Below, one piece after another: positions 14,795 through 26,700 of a DNA stretch of 64,000 nt. A model generated the notes under the pieces. That model saw only the letters and a program-made list of their open reading frames with translations, did no database searches and had not been told where the DNA came from. The stretch's first letter is position 1. Each line of letters opens with the position of its first letter. Source of the stretch: Arcuatula senhousia (lineage: Eukaryota > Mollusca > Bivalvia > Mytilida > Mytilidae); contig OZ020303.1 of NCBI GenBank assembly GCA_963971305.1, positions 60,698,867 through 60,762,866 on the forward strand, in the 5' to 3' direction. The position numbers were made by a program, and so were the translations under genes.

Positions 14795-17700
14795 CTGAAT
14801 AAGAAATTTCATAAAAGACAAACTCTTTCAAATTGCTTAAAAACTTTGGATACTGGTGTTTCATTTCAGGTTGATTTAGTTTGAATGCTTTATTTGGTTA
14901 CCGTTCGTGGAAGTGTAAACTTTTGTTGTGACCTGATTCGCCAGTTCTACAGACATGTCTTGTGATTTTCATCATTGGTCAGATCAAATTCAGTATTGTA
15001 AAAGACAAGATGTCTGCTGCATTTATGGGTTGTCATGTTTCAAATCATAAATTTTCTTTGCTACATTTTGTTCTAATCATGTGATTTTGCTTAAAATATT
15101 TAAATTAAATGTTCATTTTGAGACTGTTGGTATATATTACTTTATTGTTTACGCCCAAATCGATGAAACTGTCAAAAAATAGTGAAATGTGGACATGTTG
15201 AAATCTGTAAAAACATAAGTAATTTCCAGAACTTTACAATAATAGCAAAGTTCAAGAAAATGTTGGTCCTATGCTATTTTGGCTGGAGCAACAAGTCAAG
15301 TAATGTTGTCAGACAAAATTTCTAACATACTCAAAACAATTTGTCCAGGTCTGAATTTGTAGTTTTTGAAGGTCTGAAATACCACAAAATTAGATTCCAA
15401 AGGAAAAATACATTTTTAATTCTTTTCCATAAAGGCATAGGTTAAATCATAAATTCATGAATCCAGTAATTCACAACTTATTCCCTATCTACAAATATTG
15501 ATATCCCCTAATTATAAATACTTTTACACTAATTTCAAAATACTAGTACATGTACTTCCAAATATTAAGTTGTTTTAATGGAACTTATGAATGAAACCAA
15601 ATTACAAACTGTTTACAAACAAATGTTTTTTGCTTTTTTGTTTTTTGTTTTTTTTTTTTTTATGTGGGTAATCCAAAAGGTGAAACCATAAATTTAGATA
15701 CCAATTACAATATGTTTTTCCACAAAACTTATATTTCTTACCTCATCAGAAGCTAGTCCTCTCTTCCTTGTTTCTGTTTTCATAAAATCTTCACTATCTT
15801 CATTGAAACTAGGTGTTACATCTTTAACTGTACTAGCCCTACCTCTAGATTTCTTATTACTAGCACTGATTTGCGTTTCATTCTTAGAACCACTTTCAGT
15901 TCTAGTCCGTTTAGATGTAGATGGTTGATCTTCCGATTTATTTATAGAATCTACAGATGAATCACGTTTCCGTTTTCCTCGATTTGATTTGCTACTATTG
16001 TCAATTTGAGAATCAATGGTTTCAATGTTTCTAGTCCGAGAGGAAGATCGTCCTCTTGTAGTTTTGCTTTCAACAGTTTTAGAGTCCTTACTTTCAGATG
16101 TTTCTTCCTGATTTTGAACCTCATTTGTATCAGCAAATTCATGAATTTTTGATTGTCTAGAAGTTCTCTTATTATTTACAATTTCTGTTGTAGTGTCACT
16201 TGATGCAGAATCAGCTGTTTTCTTCCCCCTTCTTCCAACAGTTTTTGGTGGGGGCATAACTTCCTCATCTTTAACATTGTTTACAACAGGCTGTATAGAA
16301 CTCCTGCCCCTTCTCCCTGAAGTGACAGGCTGAGATTCAGATTGACCTGGAGGTTGAGATGATGATCTCTGACCTTTACCCTTTCCTTTTTTACTTCCTG
16401 TATCACTACCCTGACTGTCACTTTCACTGTCTTCAGCTATGCTTTTTTCTACAATGGTAGAACGACCACGTCTTCCTGTAGTTTTGACATCTTCTGTTTT
16501 TTCTGGCTCTTCTTCTATCTTAACATTTGATACCCTTCCTCTCCTTCCGATTGGCTTTTCACTACTTTCATTGTGTTCTGTGATATTTTTAACATCAGTT
16601 GTACTTTCAATTTTAGAAGATTTTCCCTTTCTACCAACAGGTTTACTAGGTATGAAATCTTTTTCTGATTCTCCAGAATCTCTTCTAGACACTATGGATG
16701 ATCTACCTCTCCTTGTTGATTTTGAAGTGTCCATAGAATCAACATTGTCACTTGTGCTAGGTTTACTTTCACTTTCTGAGATTGTACTTTCTGTTTCATG
16801 AACTGATTGATCCACAGCTTTTCCTTTCTTACCCTTAGATTTACTAGGTTTTGATTTATTATTTGCAACCTCCTTTACTATAGAATCCTCACTGTCCTGT
16901 ATTTCATTCTTATCGGCACTTCTCCCCCTTCTACTTGATGTAGGTGAAGGTTGTTCTTCCAATTTTCCAGAGTCAACTGGTTCGTCTTTTTCCTCAACCT
17001 CTTTCTTCCTGCCTCTACCTTTCCTTCCTGTTGCTTTTTTACTTTCCTGTTCTAGTTTTTTACCTTCTGATTTTTGTTCATCTTCTTCAGGAGTACTAGC
17101 AACTGTCAAATTTTCCTCCGTAATAGTATTATCAACATCATGCTCAACTGTCTCTGTTTCTGTCTTTGCACCTCTATCTTTCCTTCCTGCTGCCTTTTTA
17201 CTTCCTTGTTCTAGTTTTTGACCTTCAGATTTCTGGCTATCTCCTTCTGGTGTGCTGACAATTGTCAAGTTCTCTTCAGATTTTTCATTTTTATCAACAT
17301 CTCCAATTTCTTCATCTTCCTTTATACTACTTGTCCCAGGCTTCACTACATTAGATACCCTTGATCTTCCTTTACGGGTAGGTTTCTCATTTTCTGCTTT
17401 CTCCTCAGTTTTGAAGTTTTCCTCTTTAGAGGCTGCTTTTCTTCCTCTACCTCTTGGTTTTTCCTCCTCCTTTTCAACAACCTCTGACCTCCGACCTCTA
17501 GTACCTTTCCTAGGTACACTTGCACTGTCCTCCACCTTTTTCACTTCAGTTTCCACCTCTTCCTCATCATCAACCTTATCTTCTACTATTGAGACTTCCA
17601 TTTTCCCTCTTCTACCTCTGACAACCTTTGTCTCCTCAGATTCATCCTTTGTAGCCTCTATTTTCCTCTTATTATTAACCTTTTTGATGATAGCTTCTTT

Positions 17701-20700
17701 GATTTTAGAAGTGGTAGGACTCTTAGTTGCATCATCACTATCTTTAGCTGCAGTTTCACTACCTTCACTGCCTGTTGTTGATGATGAAGGTGTCTAATGA
17801 TAAATTATAAAACATAAAATAACTTTTATAACAAATATCTTTTTAAAATGCTAGTTATATCAAAAGCAGAGGTGTGTGTGTGTTAAGAGTATAACCCCCT
17901 TTTTCCAGCACATGGGACATACAGAGGGGGCAGTTCCATGGTGTAGGAAATTGTTCTCAAAAGAAACAAAAGACCTTTGTCAAAAGAAAGTTAGCTGCCA
18001 TTATTTTTTACTTGTGTTTAAGACTTAAGTCATATTTTGTTTTGCTTTGTAACTTTCCAGCTATAGCAAAAGTCTTCAAGCAACAAAACTCTTTCAATTA
18101 AATTTCCACACAAAAATGGAAATTGAAAATTACTTTTAATTTCATCTTTTAAATTATGAATATCACTGTCCTTATCAAAATCTAAAACATGCATCTGAAA
18201 AATTCTACATGTACCTTTTTGACAGTGAATTGGACTCGTTTTGGAGAAGGACTTTTCTTCCTCTTTTCGGGAGATCTAAGTGCTGGTTTTAAAGGTGACC
18301 TGGATGGAATGGAAACTAGAGCAGGCTTGGGTAGCAGTTCTTCACTGTCTTCTACAATCTATTAAAATGCAAATAATCATATTGTCTTCCGCATTAAATG
18401 ATGGGACAAGACTAGCAGATACATATATAAAACTTTCTTCGGGTAAAATATTTCTCCCCAATGTTTACCTATTAGATGTACATGTATATTTATTCATTCT
18501 ATTATTTTGGAGGCAGAAATAAACTTTTTTTTCTACAATTCTGTTGTTTTCTATATTCATTTGTATATAAGAATCTGTGATTAAATATGATTTTTGTGAT
18601 GTTTTTATTTTCTACTTTGAGTTAATGACATCACATGCACACAAAGCCTTGATATGTTTACAATGACATACAAATAATATATTGCTAATCTGAACATGTT
18701 AGGCTGTTAGCTGTTTTCAAATTACTTAAATTGTTCTTTAGACTGTGTCATGTACTCTTTTATAAGTCATTAATCAAATCTGTCAAAGTGACAAGATGGC
18801 TGGATTTCGTTGAACAGGAAGTAAGTGGGTGTCAGACCTGAAATTAAATCCCACATTATGGGACGCTACCCTGATGCTGTATACCAAATATCAAGTGGCT
18901 GTGATTAGTAGTTGCTGAGAAAACTGTTTCGAAAATTTCTTCATCGGCTGCCCCCGCCCGACATTCACCATTTCATTACCCTGATTTTGACTCTGAGAAA
19001 ATCAGCCCAAAATGTAAATGTTAACACTATTATTCTACCTCTTCTTCTAAGCTATATGCCTGTGTTGCTGCTAGAACTTCTTCTATAGGTGGAGTCTTGT
19101 CTCTCTCATCTTCACCCCCTTCAACAGGTACAGTGGTATCTTCCTCCATTAATGAGTATGCTTGCGTGGGCTCTTCCACATCTGGTTGAGGTATGTCTTC
19201 CTCAAGACTATAGGCTTGTGTAGCATCTTCAATAACTGGTGAAACTGTATCTACAATTGTAAAAAATCTGCCAAAGTCAAAAATGGCCAATTTCGTTTAA
19301 CAGGAAGTAGATAAGTGACAGACCTGAAATCGAATCCCACAATATAAGACCCCACCCTAATGCTGTATACCAAATATCAAGTGGCTGTGATCAGTAGTTG
19401 CTGAAAAAACAAACGCAAATTTCTTTCACGCCTGCCCGCCTGCCATTCACCATTTTATAACCCGCATTTTTCACTCGTGTGAAATGTGGCCAAAAATTCA
19501 GGTCTTTTATTATACACAAACATAAATTCCAAGAACCCTTATTGAAACTTTTCTGTTTAATAAGAATAATATTTTTGTAAATGCTGCTATTGTATTATAG
19601 ATAAGTCTTAAAATAATTGACAAAAGGATGTGCAGGTGTTATTTGCCGTATAAGTGGGTATTCATTTTTCGCTTAATTCATCAAACATCTGGACATGAAA
19701 ATTTTAAAACACATGTAGTATTTGGTTGTAATAATATTGTAACTTCTAATATATTGTCGCTGAAATTTCCGATAGTTAAATTCAAAATTGATGAAAACAC
19801 CAGGTTTCTTTCCTTGTAATGCACATGGTCGATATCCTTGGTGCTGGATTTGGCTTCCTTGTTCGAACGTTTTGGTTTTGAGTACTTTTCGTTTTCAACT
19901 GTTTGGGATTTTGACCTTCCAATGTTTTGGTTTAAATGCTACTGATGAGAGGTTACTCCTTGAAATATCGATATATAGCATACCCAAATTAACCGTTTAT
20001 ACCCGCGTTTTGGTATTTGTAATTTTGAAACCACTGGGCGATAACCGCTGCTGGTGGACCAGAGGTCCCCGAGGGTAATCACAAGCCTGGTAGTCAGACT
20101 TGTCTGACACGAATTACCATACAATTTCTAATATATTGTCGCTGAAATTTCCGATAGTTAAATTCAAAATTGATGAAAACACCAGGTTTCTTTCCTTGTA
20201 ATGCACATGGTCGATATCCTTGGTGCTGGATTTGGCTTCCTTCTTCGAACGTTTTGGTTTTGAGTACTTTTCGTTTTCAACTGTTTGGGATTTTGACCTT
20301 CCAATGTTTTGGTTTAAATGCTACTGATGAGAGGTTACTCCTTGAAATATCGATATATATCATACCCAATTTAACCGTTTATACCCGCGTTTTGGTATTT
20401 GTAATTGACAAATTTATTGTGTAACATAAATAAGCAAATCTGTACCAGTCAAAACTAATATATTAAATACAAATTTACTGATAGCAGTGAATTATCATAT
20501 TTAAAAAAAAAAAAAGAAATTGGTTATTTCACTCAGTGAAAAATCTGGAAATTTCATTTCACTGTAATTTGTTGTTACTTATAATGTTGTCTATGATGTC
20601 TACCATTGCACCTTCATGAAAAAAGTCCACCTTAAATTTTTTAAGAATTCAGTCATAAATAAAGCCATTATTGTAGGTTTATCTATGTTATAAATAATAA

Positions 20701-23700
20701 AACTTACTCAAGATTTGGAATATGGGAAATATTCAACTTGTTAAAGAACAACCTTTACAATTGACTTAAGAATTACACAAACTCGTGAACTATTTAGTTG
20801 TTTGGTTACTCGTTGAATATTTCCTCATATTCCGAATCATTCTTTAGTTATGCTAACTATACAATGCTGTCGGCCTTTTATACGCACCTAAGGGTTATAA
20901 TTGCCAAAAAATTCTTTAACAACAATATTTTTTTTAATAAAAGTTCACTACCAAATAATGAATGTTTCCTCTATTTTGCATAATTTTCATTTTTTGAATA
21001 ACATAACATAAAGCTCTAAAAAATGGTACTGAACAGGAGCACCCAACTTTTTTGTCAACATAAAAATGTCGGCTTTTTGTACGCAGTCAAAAATTAGGTC
21101 ATCACAATTTATCCCCCTTTATGCAAATGAAGTCATGGCACACTTTGTATTGACCTTTGGTCATTTCCGGAAAACATGTCAAAATATAGGCTGTTTCCAA
21201 AAAGTGTGCCTGGAAAATTTTTAGTTTTACCGACAAGGTGGTACTTTGTCATAGCAGAAGTAATGTAAACTATATAATAGTACCAATATAATTCAAAAAT
21301 AAGGAATATTGCTTCAAAATAAAAATAAAATCTCATTTTTTATTACTTTTCTTCATTCTAAGAAAAAGAAATGAAAACGATTTTATGTTTGTGTTTACAA
21401 ATAACCATGTGTGTATAAATACACGATGCGTATAAATACCCGACAAAGCTGTACATGTAACTAAAATGGCAGTCTGCCATGGAAGACATATGTCGCCTGG
21501 GTCTTAAATTATTTGGAAAACAGGAAGTAGATGAGTTAAGATTATAAAATTTCTTTACACCATAAAGTACTGCAGGAAGAAGCCACATGCCAAATATCAA
21601 GAGGCTGTCACATGAATTATACGGAAAACTGTGAAAGGAATTTTTGTGTCTCTACAGAACACAGGACACAGGACTCTAGACAACGCAAGACAACGAAAGT
21701 GTCAAAGTGACTCCTATATGTCACTTTGCAACATGTTGCAGATGACATAATTAATCATAATCAGACCATATTTTAAGACATCTTACTTGAACCCTGTAAG
21801 GCAGGTAATGTCAACAGATATTCAGCATCTGTCTTCTTCACAACTTCTTTAGGCAGAGGTGGGACATTAGATATACCCTGTATAGTAGTCTGGTCTGTCG
21901 AAGGCTGTGGAGATATCATGGATTCAGTTTGTGGGGGATCTTCTCCATTTGTCTGTGGCAGAGTAGGTGTTTTCTTGGTTTGATTCACAACCTGCTTGGA
22001 TGGTTCTGAAATTAAATCATTAATGTGCTGCAAGTAACAATATAAAATTGGATTGTTTGATTTTTAAAAGCAGCAAGAAGAAATTAAATAAAGGATACCT
22101 GAAAAAACTGTCACTGTGGAAAAAGAAACCTTAAAAGAAACAAAATCTGTCAAAGTCAAAAATGGCCAGATTTCGTTAAACAGGAAGTAGGTGAGCGACA
22201 GACCTAAAATCACATCCCACGTTATGGGACCCCCCCTGATGCTGTATACCAAATATCAAGTGGCTGTGATTATATATAGTAGTTGCTGAGAAAACTGTAA
22301 TGAAAATTTTTTCCCCGCCCGCACGCCGTCCGCCATTCACCATTTCATAACCCAGATTTTTCACTCCATGAAATCGGTCAATAAAAATAGGGCATATAAT
22401 GGGACATAAAATGATACCCTGCCACGATATAATATCAATAGTTCATGAAATTAGATTTTTCAAAGTGGCCTATCTCGAAAACTATTTTTTAGATCATGCT
22501 GGAAATCTTGAACTGTATTTTATTGTACTTGATAGCTGTGCAAAATATCATTGGAATCCCTTGACGTGTTTTCAAGTTATTGGTCGGAAAATCAAAATTT
22601 CATGAAATTTGATTTTTCAAAGTGGCTTATCTCAAAAACTATTTTTTGGATCATGCTGGAAATTGAACTTGACCTGAATTTTATTGTTCTCAATAGCTGT
22701 GCAAAAAATCATTCAAATCCTTTGACGAGTTTTCAAGTTATTGGTCTGAAACCTTTGGGGGACGGACGGACAGACACCAAAAAAAAATGAGGCTATAACA
22801 TAATACCCTGCCACTTCGTGTGGCGGGGTATAAAAAGCTTGTGAAAGGATTTTAAAAAGAATGTTGTTTTCAAAAATAAAATCATGCATTGAAAAAAAAG
22901 ATAAAGTCAGGTTTGTGAAATTTTTCTTAGAATACATACATTGTACATGTACATTAAGACTTATTCATAGTCAAAGGTTATCACATGCATAAATAGCGAT
23001 AATTATGTTCTGTCAAATTAGGTCTTAGAAATAACAAGAAAAATACCTGTAGTTTCCTCAGATTTAGCCCCTTTGGGTTTCCTGCCCCTCTTTTCCCTTT
23101 TTGGACTATCACTCTCAGAATCACTTCTCTCAGGACTATAATCTTCCCCTTTCTTGATGGATTCATCTATACCCATCATATCATCTAAACTCTCTTCCAT
23201 TTCTACGACACGGAAACTTTTACGCTTAGCTCTGGACGATCTTCTGACATTGCCATCATCAGAATCCTGACTGCTTGAGACAGAGTGATCCACAGCAGGT
23301 AAATTAACTACTTTTTTGGGTTGTCTTCCCCTAGGCTTACTTCCTGTTTCACTCTGCTCAGTCCCTTTCTTCTGTCTACCCCTGCCCCTTCCTTTCTTTG
23401 GTACATCAACAGGTTCTTCCTGAATCACTAAGGTGGCATTGTCTTGAGGTGGCAGAGTTTCTGCATCGTGAATTGCTACAGTGGCATCAACTGGGACAGC
23501 AACAGTTTCATTTTTTATCTCTGGGACATTTTCCTCATCAGTTTCTATAGCCATAGTTGCATCTTCATTGACTGCCATGGTGGCATCATCTGTTGTCACG
23601 GCAACAGTAGCCTCATTTTGAATTGCCAAAGTTGGATCCTCTTCTACTGCAACAGTTGCATCAACATGAACTGCCATTGTAGCATCATCTACAGGAACAG

Positions 23701-26700
23701 CCATTGTGGCATCCTCCACAGGAACAGCAACTGTGGCATCTTCTTGATTAACAGCTAAAGTGGCATCTTCAACAGGAACTGCAATTGTAGCATCTTCTTG
23801 GTTAACAGCTAAAGTGGCATCTTCTGGAACTACAGCTACTGTGGCTTCATTCTGAAAAGCTAATGTATCACCCATAGCAACAGTTGCATCATTTTGTACT
23901 GCTTTCTTAGAGCTAATCTTAACCTCTTGTACAACTTGTGTGGAATCCTGGTCATCAGGAGCAGGTTGAGTGGCAACTCCCTCAGGAAACACTTGTGTGG
24001 CAGCTTCCTCCTCATTATCATCCTGTACCACTTGAGTTGATTCTTCTAGGACAGCTTGTGTGGCACTGTCAAAGTCAACAGTTTCATCTATTGCCTGTTT
24101 GTCATCAGGCATGTCATCGATGTCACATGCCAGGGTGGAACTTGTAAACAAATGACTAACATCTTCTTCATCTGTCTCGCCAGCAGTGTCACTTTTATCC
24201 TAAAAATAAGTAATAATTATCAAGTTTGGCAATGACTTGGGATTGCCAATACAGAAAAAAGACTGTTTTTTGTGCTAAAATGAAACAAATTTATCAAAGT
24301 TTCTGTATGTTTCTTTAAATTGTGTACAAAAATTATTTTAAGTAAAATCATGTCAACACCAAGAAAACAAGCATTTAGTTCATTTCTGAAAAAAAACATT
24401 ATGATATTCCATGAACAGCATTTTTAATTCTATATCTTAACCCTTAGCCTGCTACGCGCGACAATTGTCGTTCCGATTATTCAAACTGGCATTGCTACGC
24501 GCGACTATTGTCGTTTCTCGGACCCACGTGTTTATCGTAGTTTCTAAGCAACAAAGGGAAATCCTTATCGGAAATGATGTATGTTAATTCTTTTAACGGT
24601 TGTGATTGGATAAAATTTCAATTATTTTCGGGTTTCTCGGGTGTTTTTACTGTTTATCATGAAAAATAAAAAGTAAATAAATGATATTGAAAAATGTCTC
24701 AAAATGGCGGATGTAAATTAGAGTGATGACAAAGAAGTCATCAATTTTATGAACGGTTGTGATGTCAAAGAGGGTTTTTACAGGATTTAAATCTGAAGAT
24801 TTGATGATTAACAATCGAAAATTATTTGTAACTTTATCCTTGAGTGATTTTTTGCCAAATACTGGCAGGGATTTTCCAGACGATGTTCAATTTTTTTTTC
24901 TCGAAATAATTTGACCTCTCTGAGATGACTGATGTTTTCAATGCCCTGTTCAGCCGTGAAACAAAAGATGTTCGGCAGAAAGGACGACCATTGGACTGAT
25001 TAAAACGATATATGATAAATATTTTAGTCAATGAAGCAGACAGGACGCTTTTTCTCGTAAAAAATTCTGAAAAATGTTGGACTGAAAAAACTACGTAGGT
25101 CTTTCTGGGATTGACTTTTGCTATGGGACTCCTGGAAAAAGAATGTTTTCAGCAAAATTGGTCAATGTCTGAAGTAGTGGACACCCATATTTCCTAATTA
25201 GAAGAGATGTGACATAATTTTATTGGTCCTTATGTGTTTAGACTGCAGTTTTGCTCTATGATCCTCTGTGCATGCCAAAATGCTTTGATTGGATAACACC
25301 ATGTACAATTACAGGGCAGTTTTTTTACCTGACGTTGAAAATGAACAACCTGAATCAGATTGAACAAATATATAGCCATAACATGTGTTATTATGATGTT
25401 TAAACTAAAAAGTTATTATTTTTTTCGACCAGTTTTACCATTTTCACAGTTAACGAGTTTTTGACATACCTGTGCCTTAACTGTAGATATACCTGGGATT
25501 TTTATGAACTTTTTTAGCTTAAAAAATTTTTCTGAAGATTAATAATGGCTAAAGTAACATTGTTACAAATTTTTATTCTTGTTCAATGGTTTAAACCATT
25601 AAATTATAAAACCTTATATATTTTCACCTTTATTTGCACCTGTACAGGTAGAACTTGCTCGTAAACACCAACACACAAGAAAAATGAAAACTAGAGAATC
25701 CAACAATACACATACATATAACTTTTATTGGTCTATGATAAAAAATAACAGAGATATGATCAATTGAATCAAGTAACACATTTAGTCAATTATGATATTT
25801 TTTATTCAGCATTACATAATAAAACAATAGAAATTATGTTGGCAGCTGAAGGGTTAAAGAAAACAAGAATATGACTAACAGACATAATGCCCTGTCCAGT
25901 GGCATCTTTTTCCTATAATCAATGAACCATGAAATTAATGCCAGGAAATGTGTATTAAGTTTCAATATAATAATGTCATGGTAAAGTAACTTTAACCTTA
26001 AAGTGGCCTTTGTATAACAACCCCTTCTCTGTGATCAATTAACCATGATGTTGATGAGACGAGCACAAATTTATGGCATTTCTCTGTTCATAGCCTGATG
26101 TACATGTTTATTAAGATTCATAATGATACCATATTTCCTTCACGGAAAAGTAATTTACACCCCAAGGTAAACCAAAGTAATCACCCCTTTTTTCTGCTAT
26201 CAAACAACCACGAAGTTGATGCTACAGGTACACATTTATGGAGATTTCTGTTTGATCATGTCATGGTCATGCCATACTCCCTTCATGGTAAAGCATTGCT
26301 AAACCTTATTTGGGACAGACTGACAGACCAAAACACTATATGCCCTTCTCCTTTTACAGGAAGGACATAAAATTTACCTGAGCTTGTTCTTGTGTCGACT
26401 CTATCACATCCTCTCCAAAATAGGCCTGGGTTGCTGCATATTGAAAGGCTTTCTACAAGAGTAATATCAACACTGCTTTTAAAACTATGTTAGAATACTA
26501 AAAAACAATATAATCTGTAAACTATTAGACTAGTGATAACTGACTTTCAATTACCTTTCATAAAACCCTTAGTATTTGGCAAAAAAGAAGAAAGTGAGCT
26601 ACATACACAAAAAGAGTAAACCCTATAGAGTATGTTTTACCTGCCGGACCCATCAGAATACCTAATTATTCCACTGTTAATTAATTTATTCATTTATTGC

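Larger units (their letters stand above)
19744..20406 (+). mobile_element. Retrozyme-like tandem repeat (382-bp monomer, 1.7 copies) in MDC1 intron 14
   Basis: 19744-20024 and 20126-20406 are almost identical direct repeats offset by exactly 382 bp; the 101 bp between them completes one monomer. Each copy contains a hammerhead ribozyme core. A self-complementary GTCAGAC-TT-GTCTGAC lies in the unique part (about 20092-20107). Direct dimeric repeats of a few hundred bp bearing type I hammerheads are the known structure of animal retrozymes, which spread through small circular RNAs. The element is antisense to MDC1. The identity as a retrozyme is inference; repeat and ribozyme are seen directly. 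Confidence 0.75.

Noticed and set aside
16439..17797. Long plus-strand open frames rich in Ser/Leu/Pro
   Set aside because: Antisense of the repetitive MDC1 exon 17; no splice or start context of their own. The same holds for 23444-24147 and 56173-56462.
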